Origin: Cystobasidiopsis lactophilus
Taxonomy: Eukaryota > Basidiomycota > Agaricostilbomycetes > Agaricostilbales > Chionosphaeraceae
Direction: 5' to 3'
Assembly: GCA_001599975.1 (NCBI GenBank)
Contig: BCIO01000003.1
Span: 806,001 to 870,000 of the forward strand
DNA length: 64,000 nt
This document shows, piece after piece, positions 22,120-33,386 of this stretch. The stretch's first letter is position 1, and each line of letters begins with the position of its first letter. The notes under the pieces were generated by a model that was given only the letters and a program-made list of their open reading frames with translations, did no database searches and was not told the origin of the DNA. The position numbers and the translations under genes are program-made.

Positions 22120-22278
22120 ATTAGACGGGTTTCGACTCGGACCAGTGTCCAGACGTACATGGTGTGAATCTGGCCGTGAGAACGAACACCAGAAGAGCGA
22201 GCTCTTTCGTGGGACCGGATCAAGAGGCCAAGTTCGCTCTTGTCCGCGCTCATCCACTCTTGACTCCTGGTAGCTCCC
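22120..22278. promoter_or_regulatory. Very short bidirectional promoter (F-box / mS29)
   Basis: 159 bp separate the start codons of the F-box gene (minus) and the mS29 gene (plus). Both transcripts must start within or overlap this gap. Confidence 0.6.
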
Positions 22279-23857
22279 ATGAAGCGCCTATTTTCATCTT
22301 CGGTTGTGTCTAGATCAGTGCCCGCGAAGAAGGAGAAAGCCAAGACGTTCACCTTCATCAAGCCAGGGAGCCAGGCAAGCCGCCCTCCGATTTCAGCCTC
22401 ACGAAAGCCATGCTCATGCCGCCCTTTCTGCCCAGACTTCCCAACCAATCGCACCCGAGCTGATCCAACCTAAGATTGACGCCGCGTACCCAGAATGCTC
22501 CTCGGTAAGCTCGCCGAAAACGGACCCCATTCATGCAAAGCTCAAAATTTTGGCCGGCGCGCCTCGCACAGTCAACGATGACGCTGGACAACTTGGGCAA
22601 GCTGGCAAATCACAGTGAAAGGACGTTAAGGATAGCAAATCAGTTTGGGCAGGCTCGGAGCTTTGCGAAAGAGGTGCGCTTGGCTTCAAGTCCTTGACGA
22701 AAGGGCGTCCCTTTCTCAGCAGGTTGCTCCGTAGTTTGCGTTCACCACTAAGGCACCAACAGTCATCAGAAGCTCCACACTCAAGATGAAGGAGCTTTTG
22801 GAGAAAGGTTCTAAAGCCTCGGTCAGGGCGTTCTTGGGTGAGCAGCTCGCATCTTCATTCTGAATCGAGCCCCCAATGACTCTTCGATCGCTCCAATTCC
22901 ACAGCTGGATCGCCTTCCAGCGGAAAATCAACACTGCTCCTTCAAGCGCTGGGTTATGCCATGTCGAACAGATGGATGGTGTTCCACATCCCTTCCGGTG
23001 CGCTGCATCGTCCTTCCCCGCGCTCTTCCACAATTGAAACTCAATGTCCCACTTGGTGTATCAAGCTGTTGCGCTGGTAGACTCTTCGACCGAGTACGCC
23101 TTTTCTCCGACAACTCAGCTCTTCGCCCAAAACGCCGCTTCGCTAAAGCTGTTATCCACTTTCCACGACGTCAACAAAGACCTATTGGGCAGTCTCAGCG
23201 TAAAAGACGGCAGGCAGGTCCACCAGGTCGTTGCCGAAGCGGTGCTGCATCCCGAAACGGCCGCAGAGTCACTTGACCAGGTCTTGGCCGCTGTGGCTAG
23301 TCAAGACCAGTGCGTGTGCCTCATCGTAATCAAGGATCGTTGGTTTGACCTTGTGATGCACTACCAGAACGCCACTACTATTGGCAGTCGACTCGGCTCA
23401 AGCTCTCTTCCGCCCTTCCGCCTACCAAGCGCCCCTGTCTAACAACTTCATCCCCTCCTACGCTCTGTCCCTCCCTCGAATCCTCTTGAACTACTCGACT
23501 GCCGCGTTGCCGCTCAAGAAGGGGGCAGTCCTCTTCGCCGCTTCTTCCTCTGACATGGCCTTCCAGTCGCGCGAGGTCGCCCACTTCACGAGCCCGTCTC
23601 CTGGGCCAATATCACCCTATGACGGCTTATCGACCGAGTTCCTCGACTTGCTCAACAAGATCCCCTTGTTCCAAGTGGACGACAAGTGGAGCTTGGAGGA
23701 GGCGGCCAGCTTGTACAAGCTCCTGGTGGAGACCAAGCAGGTGTCGGTGGGAGAGGGCAGGATGACGGACCGGGTCTTTCTGGAGAAGTACGTCGAGTGC
23801 GGCGCTAAGGGGGCGGATTTGGGCAGGGCGCTCAAGCAGACCATGGGCTTTGCTTAG
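22279..23857 (+). CDS. Mitochondrial small-subunit ribosomal protein mS29 (DAP3/Rsm23)
   Basis: GTP-binding protein of the mitoribosome small subunit. Eight exons: 22279-22374, 22436-22504, 22572-22673, 22720-22730 (11 nt), 22770-22837, 22905-22997, 23066-23309 and 23368-23857. The N-terminus MKRLFSSSVVSRSVPAKKEK is a typical mitochondrial presequence, followed by KTFTFIKPGSQ as in fungal mS29. The P-loop is AGSPSSGKSTLLLQALGYAM. Further family signatures are VDSSTEYAFSP, TPLLLAVDSAQALFRPSAY and SYALSLPRILLNYSTAALPL, then KKGAVLFAASSSD. The first intron starts with GC (GCAAGC...CAG), a GC-AG intron. The P-loop is also assembled across an intron. Length, about 390 residues, is normal. Confidence 0.93.
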
Positions 23858-23992
23858 CGGCTTCGACGTGGAAGGTCTTTGTGCAACCGCATCCAGTCTC
23901 TTCAACATGAAAGAAATGTTGGGAGGGCTAGGCCTCTGTGGCGAAGTATGGCGAACATTGCAAAGAGGTCTCGCGTAGAGGGAGGTCCGCCA

Positions 23993-25059
23993 TCAAAGCA
24001 CTTTGACGCCCTGTGAGGTGACAAAGTACGACAAGCCCGACCATATCGTCGTCCCTGCCACCGTCCACCTGAGTCGAGGATGTCCGTCAGCCTGAATGCA
24101 GATGTAGACGGGAAGAAAAGTGACAAACTGGAGAGCCATCAACCCGAGCCCGATATCGACCGGCAGAAGGGGAGCGATAGTTGTCAAGCCCATCAAAGAC
24201 AATTGAAGGAACGTGTTGTACTTCGAGATGGTGGTGGGCTTCACCTCAGCTGAAGGGTTGGAAAAGTCCCAGAACCTCTTGAAGGTCTTCTGCAGGGAGG
24301 CGTCCGCAAGAGCTATGTGAGCCGGCGAATGAGGAAAGTTTGATCACAACAAACGAACAGGAGGAGCCAAGGTTCGATAGCGCCAGTAGAAGGCGGAAAA
24401 GGACAGGGCCACGTCCCGGCCGATGATGATGACCGCCAGCGGCACTGTTGAAAATCCTATCAATGGGTTATTGGGTAGAGAAGTAAAGGGGGCATACTAG
24501 GAAGAGCTCCGTTGATGGCCAGAGTGACTGTCAAGGTGGTCATCAAGGCCTTGTCGGCTGCTGGGTCCAAAATGGAGCCCATGACGGAGGCCATGTTGAA
24601 CCTTCTCGCCAGCCAACCGTCGACCTGTGTTGACTTGCTCTTTAGTCTTTCTTGATGAAAGAGCAGGTCCAAAGCACGAACAATGTCGGTCACGCCAGCG
24701 TAGAAGAGCAAGCCGGCAGCGGGCAGCATTTGGTCTTGGAGGATGAAGTAACCCAGGAATGGGCAGGACGCTATCCGCGACAGCGTCAAGAGGTTTGGTA
24801 GTGTATAAATGTTTTCGTGCAGAGGGAGTTTGGGAGGAGAAGGCGGCTCAGAGGAGTAGAAGCGGTTCTGCCTCTGACGCGAGCAAGCACTTGAAAGGCT
24901 CAGCAGAGGCGGCAAGCGGGTTGCTGTCGGCAGCCTCGGGCTGCAAGGACGACATCTTAGAAGCTGGAATGGGCGCACAGGGACTCGGAGGGACATTATC
25001 GGTGACCGACTCGGTTCAAGGGTCGATTTGAACAGAGAGTGTCTGACTTGCCAGGCCAT
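23993..25059 (-). CDS. CRD1: Cardiolipin synthase (CDP-alcohol phosphatidyltransferase)
   Basis: Mitochondrial inner-membrane enzyme that joins CDP-diacylglycerol and phosphatidylglycerol to make cardiolipin. The N-terminus is basic and Ser/Pro/Arg-rich (targeting), then NIYTLPNLLTLSRIASCPFL, then the CDP-alcohol transferase motif DG(x)2AR(x)8G(x)3D(x)3D, visible in VDGWLARRFNMASVMGSILD-PAAD with the first Asp in TDIVDG. Four introns: 24625-24681, 24445-24497, 24290-24358 and 24069-24128. The C-terminal part PTTISKYNTFLQLSLMGLTT and LPVDIGLGLMALQWTVAGTT matches fungal Crd1. The start is the ATG at 25059; an in-frame ATG at about 25101 is possible. Intact catalytic residues. Confidence 0.94.
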
Positions 25060-25203
25060 TTTCAGAGACGGTGAAGTCAACGGTTCAAAGAAAGTATTCA
25101 TTCTATGCAATTACACAGTAAATAAGGGCAAACTTTGAGGTGAGAATGGCGGGAGTCGGTAGAGCCAGGTGGCGTTCGGAAAGAGCAAGCTTGAGAGACT
25201 TGA

Positions 25204-27158
25204 TCAGACAGGAACGGCAGAGAGGCGTGTCCAAGCATCTTGCACTTTTTGGAGGATAGCGAGTGCGTATTCTACGGTGCGCTTTCGTCCTTTCGAAGCA
25301 AGAGCAAAGAAAACCACTAGGCGCAGCTGCGATATCGCGTCATCTCTCGCACCGAGAGCTGCAGATTGAACCAGGCCTACTCCATCTAGAACCTCATACA
25401 GCGTGTCAGGGTCCGGCTCCTGCCAGATGTCGCAGACCAGCTGCAGATTGTCATGTAAGCGGTTTGTCTCAGGAAACCCTTGAACACATACGCTATTGAG
25501 GCAGGTGCGAAGTGGGCGGAGATCCAGCTTCTTCTTATCGTGGTTGGACTTCATGGCAGCTGTAAAGCGCTTGGTAGTCGTGGAAAGTCAGAATGATGGC
25601 GCGACAACAGCGCCTTGCCTTACTGCACGAACAACCGCCAGGGCCTCAGCGTCAACTGCACACGCCAGATCTCAACAGGGATAGACCTTCATAACGAGCT
25701 TGCTCACCCGATTTGCTGCTTGTAAGGAAGGTACTGAGCATATTCTCTTTTGATGCGAGCAAATGATCGACAGCGTCCAGGTGATCGATAGCAATGTTGT
25801 CCGTCCATAAAGACAAGCACAAAACATAATGTAACTCGTTCAGGATGTGCTGACAGTCGCGGCCGGTCTGCGCTACGATCTTGGTCTTCTCCAACCCCAC
25901 CTCAACTAAACGCTTGATCTAGCAGGGATTGAGCGGCGAGCGAAACGGACGGCTTCTTCAACCACTCACGGTTATAATAGCAGGAAGAACGTCTCTGTGC
26001 TTGTCCACAGGACAATGATCTACGTTAGCGTGCTGGACTTCAGACCCGGGCCACTTGAAATGGTATTCGAGCTGTGGAAACGGTGAGCGAACATCAACAA
26101 GTCTCGAGCGACTCCCTACCCGAATGATGGCTCCATCCCACGCATCAACATAGGTGGACAGCCCGGGGTCCCGCTGTGCTTTGTGCTTCTTGACGATTGC
26201 CATTTGCTGTTCTCTGCTTCAGCCCAAGTGCTGCGCGATATGGGGGGAAAATGCTTGCCTTTACTGCTTCTTCTAATAGTTTGGGACAGCCTGCCACCAA
26301 CGTCAGTAGGTTGTGGAGAAGGCGAGGGAAATCGGGCAAACTTGTGCAGTGAGGTCTCACTTCGTAAAGGGCCAGCCGTGGAAGAAGCGAATTTATCTCT
26401 TCCGTCAACTGGGAACCGTTTGTGGTAAGATGTGCGAGCTTCTTGAGTAGGTCATCGTACTAGCGAAAGGTCAGTCCACCGAACGCTTTAGTGATTTACG
26501 CGACGCACGTAATCCTGGCGAGCCTGAATCCGGGTCGAACGATTCAACCGACCAACTGAACGAAATGGTTCCAGTAGGGCGTGAAGTGCCGAGGCCATAT
26601 ACGTTCGTTGGGGCAAGGTCACGTCTCTCTCGCCCATCCACGTTGCCACTTGGATGACCTTAGGCAACCAGTTGTCAAGTCAGACCTGGTCTTCGATGTT
26701 CGCCGATAGAAAGCTCACGTTGTGAAACAAATTTTCCCTCTTACTGCCATTTGGGAACCTGTCCAGGCTGATATGGTCGGAGACGCCTTTCTGTAATGCG
26801 CATCCTGACCTTGATCGAAACCCACGAGCAGCCGGCTTACTGTCACCTTCGAAACAGCCTTAGGAAAGGTTTCTCCATTTTCAAGTGTCTGCGCATCTCT
26901 GTCAGCGAGCACGAAGCTATGGAGAGGCAGGCACTCACGAAAATAAAGGAGCGGAGCAGAAGTTCGCCCTCTGCGACCTCAATGAGCCATGGGTGCAGAT
27001 CCTCGCAGCATCAGCAGCAAGAAAGATAGAATACCCTGCGTTGTCATAAGCAGTCCATAGAGAACTTTCACGTCAGCGGCCAATGTCTCAAGATAGACCT
27101 CTAATTCTTTTCGTGCTTCGGCGGAAAAGAGATCCGGAGGTGCTGACGGACGAGTCAT
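25204..27158 (-). CDS. Large protein of unknown function, many small exons
   Basis: No family recognised. A plausible start is the ATG at 27156-27158 (MTRPSAPPDLFSAEARKELE, then VYLETLAADVKVLYGLL). Coding-like minus-strand stretches follow: WLIEVAEGELLLRSFIF (about 26950), GERDVTLPQRTYMASALHAL (about 26600), LTEEINSLLPRLALYE (about 26380), AGCPKLLEEAVKASIFPPYR (about 26280), STYVDAWDGAIIRV (about 26140), DCQHILNELHYVLCLSLWTD (about 25820) and a last exon LQLVCDIWQEPDPDTLYEVL ending LSAVPV at 25204. The content is helical and leucine-rich without membrane segments, suggesting an alpha-solenoid. Exact exon borders are not resolved, and one or more frames could be broken. It may be two genes, but I saw no internal terminator or start that favours this. 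Confidence 0.5.
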
Positions 27159-27597
27159 AGTCGCACGGCGTTTTGGAAGTCAGGGTGCAAGGAAAGTAGG
27201 CGAAACCCGAAGGCAGCGAACAGTAGTACAGAAGGACGAGGACGACACCTTCTGAGTCTTACTGGCAAAGAACACGAGTGGCAATACATATTCTCTCCAC
27301 GTCTCCCTGTAAAGACCAAGGCATGAGGGCAATGCGCGAGGCGACAGCTGCCTACCCGAAACAGGACAGGAGCGCTCGGAGCAAGAACAGAGGGGGCAGC
27401 CCACGTCGGGCATCAAAGAATCAGCACTGGCGAGCCCTCAAGGCATCATGCATTAGCATTGCACGCCTCAAAAGCCATAAGTAGTCGCCGACCGATTCCA
27501 AGGGCGAAGGCGACTCCTGCTCAACTTTTGTTTTGGCACGTCGACGCTCTTGGTCGCCGAGTCCCTGACTCTGCATGCTTGGACGACTTGGCAGCCA
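27159..27597. promoter_or_regulatory. Divergent region upstream of the SHE3-like gene
   Basis: 439 bp between the start codons of the 25204-27158 gene (minus) and the SHE3-like gene (plus). Short frames cross it on both strands without coding character. Promoters are presumed here. Confidence 0.45.
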
Positions 27598-29535
27598 ATG
27601 ATAGCTACGGAGACAGCGTTGAGGAGCCCAAGCCGGCCCCCGAAGTCGCCTGGGCGCAAAGCAGCGCACAAACAACAAGAGATCTACTCTGACAGCTTTG
27701 GGTCGGCGGCGGAAGCAGAGACGGACTCGCTCATTGTTGAGCTCACTGCCCTGCGCCAAGAGTGCGTTGCCTGCTCGTGCGCCAACCATAGGCCAAGGCT
27801 GACGAGCAGCGGGTGGCAGACTCAAGCGGGAGCGGGCGGCCAACAAAGCCCTCGAGTCGCGCATCAACAACACCCAACAGCAGCAGCAACTGGGCGTCAT
27901 GTCCAACATTTCCAACACGCCGTCCTCTACAATTGCGTCCGCCGTCAAGAAGCCGTCAACAGCGAGGCCCCGGGTGGATTCAGCCCCTTCGCCATCCTCC
28001 AGGGTTCGCGCCGACTCTAACCCAGCGCCCCCCGTGCCTTCAAATCCCAATCTCGGCGCGGGCATGATGACCCCGCAGATCATGCGCCGCTCCCAAGCCA
28101 AGCTCGACTTGATCAACCCCTCGCCTTTGCTACTCAAGTCCTCTTTAAACTCGTCCTCGTCCTCTTCCAACGGCGGCCAAAGCGACTACCTCTCCCGCTC
28201 CGCCTCATCCGCTAATGGCGTATCGAGGATCCCAAGGCATGTGGTCGGCATGAACCGCGCGCTGGCTGGGACAGAGCACGATGTGTCTAAATCCCCCCAC
28301 GACCGCTATCCCTCCGAAGACTCCCAGCCCGGAGGAGGCGAGGAAGACGACAGCGGCGAGCCGCAGTACTCGCCCACGCCCTCGTCCTCTAGGCATTCGG
28401 ACATCCCCAGCACCGTCGAGGAGGACCCAACGGCGCCTTTCTCGTTTGCGTCGCCCAACGAAGGCGAGGTGGAGCAGTTCGCCATCCCGGAGCTTCCACA
28501 GCCAAAATCCTCCCAGCTAGCTCGAAAACACTCCACCAGGTCCTCGACCCGACCATCGAACCAGCCTGCGTCGCACAACCGAAAGTCCTCCATTCCGCTG
28601 CCCGCCTCGTCGCCCATGACCCCAACGACTTCGTCCTCTTCCAGCCGGGGTGCAGCGGCCGCCAACTCTGGCGTCTTCTTTGGCGGGTCTGGTGGCGGAG
28701 AACGGCATTTGCAGCGCTTGGCTTCCGCCGCGTCGGGCACCGGCAAGGTGCTGTCCGACCTCCAGCTCGAGTTGGCCACCGTCCGCGGCGCCCTGGAATC
28801 CACCAAAGCCCAGCTGCGCAACGCCCAGCGCGCGGTCGAGTTCCTCTCGCGCCAAAATTCGGACCTGGCCGATGGGCGGGAGCGGTTGAAGCTCGAGAAC
28901 GAGAACACGAACAAGATCCTGGCGCGCAAAGAGCGCATGCTGGAAGAGGTCCTCCTGCGCGCGCGGACAGCAGAGGGCAGCTTGGAGGGGAATAACAAGA
29001 AGATGGCCGAGATGGGCAAGCGGGTCAAGGACCTCGAGGCCGAGTTTGGCGTCATGGAGGGCCGGACCAAGAAGGCGGAGAGCGAGTACGGCGCGCTCAA
29101 AGGATCCGTCGACGGCGTCATGGAGGTCGTCCGGCGGGAGGTGGACCAGGTCAAGGCGCTCCAGGCGGCCTTGCAAGAGAAGCACGAGCGGGAACTCCAG
29201 CAGGCTCGCGAAGCCGGCCAAACTCGTACGTCTTCTCTCCCTTAGTTATTCCTGTTTTCGACCGACAGTTTTCCACGTCAACAGTCCAAGCCGCTTTGAC
29301 CAAAAGAGCAGAGGCCGACAGCGGCCTCAACAAGCTTCTCTCACAGCGGCAGGAAACGCAAGAGACCTTCGAGCAGCTCTGGTCCGAGCAGGCGCTTGAC
29401 TTCACCCGCCGCATCGATGCCGAGGCCGCCTTGAACGCGGAGGCGAACCGGCAGGCCAAGGAAGTCGACGGCGAGCTGAAGCGGATGCGCAAGCTCATGA
29501 GGGAGCACCCCACCGCCGCCGCCTCCTCTTCTTGA
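27598..29535 (+). CDS. SHE3-like coiled-coil protein (putative mRNA-transport adaptor)
   Basis: Resembles fungal proteins annotated as SWI5-dependent HO expression protein 3; in yeast She3 links RNA-bound She2 to a myosin V. Three exons, 27598-27761, 27820-29225 and 29285-29535; introns 58 and 59 bp. N-terminal coiled coil SLIVELTALRQELKRERAAN (assembled across intron 1), then a disordered Ser/Pro-rich middle with acidic patches, then a long C-terminal coiled coil: VLSDLQLELATVRGALESTK, QRAVEFLSRQNSDLADGRER, GNNKKMAEMGKRVKDLEAEF, ending KRMRKLMREHPTAAASSS. The start is the ATG at 27598, the first in frame after an upstream non-ATG stretch. The function is inferred from pattern only; any long coiled-coil protein could look similar. 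Confidence 0.75.
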
Positions 29536-30030
29536 TCCGTGTTGTGTTATATCACCAACCTTGTTGCTGTTCTTCCTTTGCCTTTTACTACATCCTTTGG
29601 GTTTGTAACTCCTCACACTAGGCCTTTTGCCACGTTTTTTTAGATAACGACCTTGTAGAACATTTTGCTCTGCCACGCTCTTCACGCGGTCTCTCTCATC
29701 TCCAGGTCCAGAGCAAGATGTGTCGTATAGGAAGAGGCAAAAGAGCGAGCCCTGCTTTGCATAGGAAAAAACTCCCTTGGAAAATCCTTTCCCCATTTTT
29801 TCCGACCTCGCCGTCCTGCCTTCTCTCCTAAACCACAGAGAGAGAGCTATAGGTTCCGCCGTATGTCGTCCAAAAGTATGCAAAAGAGGTGGGCCAGAGA
29901 GAAACACAGTGTCGACCAAGATGATGCCAGCCCAAACGGAGAGAAAAAAATTCCGAGATGGAAATTCTTAGTTCCTATGCGCGGACAATTCCTGATGAGA
30001 ACACGAAGTTCAAGAGAGAGAGGGCAAGTC
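29536..30030. other. Intergenic region between convergent genes
   Basis: 495 bp between the ends of the SHE3-like gene (plus) and uL30 (minus), T-rich on the plus side just after the stop. It should contain both 3' untranslated regions. No gene or structured element recognised. Confidence 0.5.
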
Positions 30031-31267
30031 TCACATTTGGCGGATCAGCTTGTTGATGTTCTCCTCGCGGTCACCGGTGGCACCACCCTCAACGAAGCTG
30101 CGACGGGAAGACACTCAGATATTGGCCGCAGATGGCGAACGAAGCAGCCCTTACTGGTTGAACTTTCGGCGCGCAAAGCCGCCAGTGGGGTTGGAGAGCT
30201 TGAATGGCCACAGGAAGGACGCGACCTCTGCAAGACCCAGTCTTTTTAGCACGTCTGTGCAAACATGGAAAATGCGCCGACTCACGCTTGAAGTTGGGCC
30301 CAGCGGTGGAGATCTCGTGGATGATGTCCTCGACGGAGATGATGCCGTACTGGCCGAGCGACTTTTCGACAATCTGGTTGTCGGTCAGGGGGATGCGCTG
30401 CTTGTTGACCTTGCCATAACCCCGCTTGAGGACGAGTTCGCGAATGGCTATGGCAAGACCAGTCTCAAAATTAGCACCGGAAAGTGTATGTTAAGCAAAG
30501 CAAGGAGCGCAACGCACTCTTAAGGTTTGGCTCGCCATAGGTGATGTAGGGCTCAACGAGCTGGAGCATCTGGGTGGTGGCCTTGGTGACCTTGATGAAA
30601 ACGCCGTTGTTGATCTGGAGGAGCCTGAGGAGCTGGAGGACCTTGCGGGGCTTGGGGGCAATGTTGTTGATACCGCGGAGGCGGACGACAAAGTAGACCT
30701 TTGGCTGGTCCGGCACGTAGTACTCGCCCTTCGACTTGGCTAGGCGGCGCAGGCGGATCTCCTCGCGCTCCTTGGCTCGCTGCTGGTTGACGTAGAGCTC
30801 GGCGCGCTTGAAGAGGGCCTGGCGGGAGGTTTTTCGAACCTGCGTTCGTGCAAAATGGTCAGCGTCTTGGTTCCGAACGCAAAATCGGAACTCTGAAAGT
30901 GGATGGGATGCAGGCTAAGTTCCGAAAGATGGTTGATTAATCGTTTAGTCGTCTTGTTCGGGATAAGCAATTTGGGTATACGTTAGTGATCATCATCGCC
31001 TTGGTGGAGTTGGTCGAGACCGGCGCCTTCCAACCCGCCGCCTATGGCCTTGCTCGCCTTCCGCGCACTGATAGCAAGACCACAAAGCAGGCAGGAGTAC
31101 CGACACGGTCCCAAGAGAGGCACAGAGGGCGAGAGGATTAAGACGCTAACCTTGCGAGCCTCGACGGCGGCGGCCAGCTTCTCCTGCCTCGTCTTTTCAT
31201 TGCTGCGCCTCTTCTTCAAAATCGTCTCGGGCACAGCGATCTGCTGAGCTGTCGGAACGGAAGACAT
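30031..31267 (-). CDS. RPL7: 60S ribosomal protein uL30 (L7)
   Basis: Cytosolic large-subunit protein. Five exons: 31151-31267, 30518-30839, 30286-30447, 30155-30227 and 30031-30097. The family reads throughout: [151 protein letters not shown] and the end [11 protein letters not shown]. Introns 2-4 are 57-70 bp, but intron 1 (30840-31150) is 311 bp, by far the longest in the window. The start is the only in-frame ATG. Intact. Confidence 0.97.
30840..31150 (-). other. Unusually long first intron of uL30
   Basis: 311 bp against a window norm of 50-75 bp. It contains a perfect hairpin GTTCCGA/TCGGAAC (about 30870-30892) and, on the transcribed strand, a C-box-like ATGATGA (30990-30996) and a D-box-like CTGA (30859-30862). 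The two boxes are about 130 nt apart without a good terminal stem, so a C/D snoRNA is only a possibility. A regulatory intron is the other obvious reading. Confidence 0.5.
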
Positions 31268-31723
31268 GGTTGGAGTTGTTCAGAGGGAGTTGGCTCGAGC
31301 TCCTCAAGCCCTGAGGGGCCAAATTTTCGAGCGACACGATTTTTTTTTCGGGCGCCTGAATTGTGGTAGAGTGCACCGTGGTCTCAAGATTCTTTCTCTA
31401 ACAGCGTTGACACTTTGCGAAGCTTGAAAGTCTATACATGAGCGTGGTGAGTGCGAGCAGCACCATTTGCCGTGCGCATGAATGCAATTTGCCACCCGAC
31501 ATGCTGCCTGCTCTTCACTGAGATTCGCTCTCCGAATGCCTTGATCCAACACGCCCGCTGCTGTAGATGCTACTGTGCATGGTAAATAGCAGACACAGAG
31601 CGTTCTCGAGGCTGCTGAAGCCTTATGGATCGGCAACGCTCTCCCAATGCTTCGGCTCTGGTGGATCTGACCCACCGCGCTGCCTATCGTCGCTCTTCTG
31701 CCTTCTCTTGCAGACACCAACAA
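31268..31723. promoter_or_regulatory. Divergent region between uL30 and the 2-oxoglutarate oxygenase
   Basis: 456 bp between start codons. It has a run of nine T near 31340 on the plus strand. The oxygenase frame is open upstream of the chosen ATG, so an extra 5' coding exon is possible but not supported by any motif. Confidence 0.45.
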
Positions 31724-33386
31724 ATGCCGGGGTTTGAGAACAAGCACGCTGGGATCCCTTTGATAGATTTCTCCGACTTTGGAGATGGGACCAGCGAGGC
31801 GGCCCAACGCGTGAGAGCTTGCTTCTTGCGCTCCGATTGCCCGCTCAGTATGGTAACAGATCGGAGAAGATTTCTACAAGGCTTGCAAAGAGTGCGTTCT
31901 CCCCTTCTCTTCGGCCATCCTCGACGGGCCACAATTGATGGCGAAAAGTGCAGAGTCGGGTTCGCGTACTGCATAGGCCATGGCGTTCCCCAGACCTTGA
32001 TCGACGACATGTTCGCGTGGTCCAAGAAGTTCTTCGACTTGCCCCAGGAAGTCAAAGAGCTCGCGCCTCACCCGCCTGAAGGGTGGTACCATCGCGGTTA
32101 CAGCGGAATTGGGAGAGAGCAGATTTCCCAGATGGTGCGCTCTCACCCTGACCGAATCTTCAACAAAGCGACTGAAAATCGCGAGGGGGACGCACAGGTG
32201 TTCGACAAAGCCGGCTTAGAATCTGCCAGGAAGACCGCGCCAGACTTGAAGGAGTCGTTCGAAGTGGGCAACGACGTCCGCCTAAAGAACATTTGGATCC
32301 CGGATGAAAAGCTGCCGGGGTTCAAAGAGCAATGCGAGCTGTTTTTCAGGGAGGCCGGCAAGTTTGAGTTGAAAGTCTTGCACGCGCTCGGATTGGGTAT
32401 GCCGGGTTTGACGAGGGATTACTTTGATGCTTGTGCGTCCTTCCCTTTGGCTGGAAACAATCACAGTATCTCACTGACGACGCGATATGTGCGCACAGAT
32501 CATACGCACTTTGATAATCAATTGAGGCTGCTGCATTATCCTGCCGCGCCAACGCAGCTATTCGAGTCGGGCGCCAGTGGCCGAACTGCCGCTCACACCG
32601 TTCGTCTCTCCGTATCAAAAGCTGCTTCTTGGACCAGACTGATGACTTGATGATGGCGACAGGACTTTGGCACCTGTACTCTGCTGTGGCAGGATGTGCG
32701 GCATTCTATCTTATCCCGCGATTCAACGTAGCTGAAGTTGTCGACAGGACGTCGGCGGTCTTGAGGTAGAAGATGCACACAATCCCGGCACATTCTTACC
32801 CGCACCTCCGTGCGCCGCTTCTTGACTTACCCAGTTGCTAACTTTTGCTGATGTTGCCGAACGTCATTTTAGGATCAAGGAAGCCATCGTGTTCAACATT
32901 GGCGACTTGATGATGCGGTGGTCAAACGGTGCGCATTCCTCAGCGAGCGAAATGAACGACTGCCAACAAGTGAAGGTATACAGACGAGCTCAAGTCCACT
33001 TTGCATCGCGTTAGGGCGCCACCCAGTTCACCTTCTGATATGGGCATGACCAAGGAGCGATATTCGATCCCATACGTGAGTCCCTTTCAGCTTGAAATTG
33101 ACCACGCGCGAGAGTTGCTCATTGTGGTGCGACTTGCAGTTCATTGGCGCTGACCGAACAATCGTGAGTTGCACCCCGTCTCCGAGTTTACCCAGCTGTA
33201 AGATGCTTCCTCCAACTCGCAGACTATTGACGCCCTACCTGGTACTTTTTCTGAACCTGACCGTCCAAGTGAGCTCCCCTCAGCTGGAATCTTTGTCGGA
33301 TCTGAGCACCCTCCTTGACAGAGAAGTACGAAGCGATCAATGCGGGCGAATACAACAACAAGCGACTGGTGGCGGTCTATTCTTGA
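31724..33386 (+). CDS. 2-oxoglutarate/Fe(II)-dependent oxygenase (isopenicillin N synthase-like)
   Basis: Eleven exons separated by introns 31811-31859, 31892-31953, 32432-32498, 32600-32662, 32696-32747, 32810-32872, 32929-32983, 33076-33139, 33164-33222 and 33269-33321. The joined protein starts MPGFENKHAGIPLIDFSDF (typical N-terminal DIOX strand), has KEVGFAYCIGHGVPQTLIDD, SFEVGNDVRLKNIW, ELKVLHALGLGMPG and HTHFDNQLRLLHYPAAPTQL. The iron site is AAHTDFGTCTLL (H and D of the HxD motif) plus the distal His in LKSTLHRVRAPPSS; the 2-oxoglutarate Arg is in KERYSIPYF. It ends YNNKRLVAVYS. All ligands are present, so it should be active. Fungal members act on small molecules; the substrate is unknown. 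Next to it, in the same direction, is a metallo-hydrolase, another small-molecule enzyme. Confidence 0.9.

Noticed and set aside
27421-28170. 249-codon minus-strand frame
   Set aside because: Antisense to the SHE3-like gene, which has a coherent coiled-coil frame; shadow of its Ser/Pro-rich region.
30859-30996. C/D-box snoRNA in the uL30 intron
   Set aside because: Boxes are present, but spacing is about 130 nt and there is no convincing terminal stem; kept only as a low-level finding, not annotated as an RNA.
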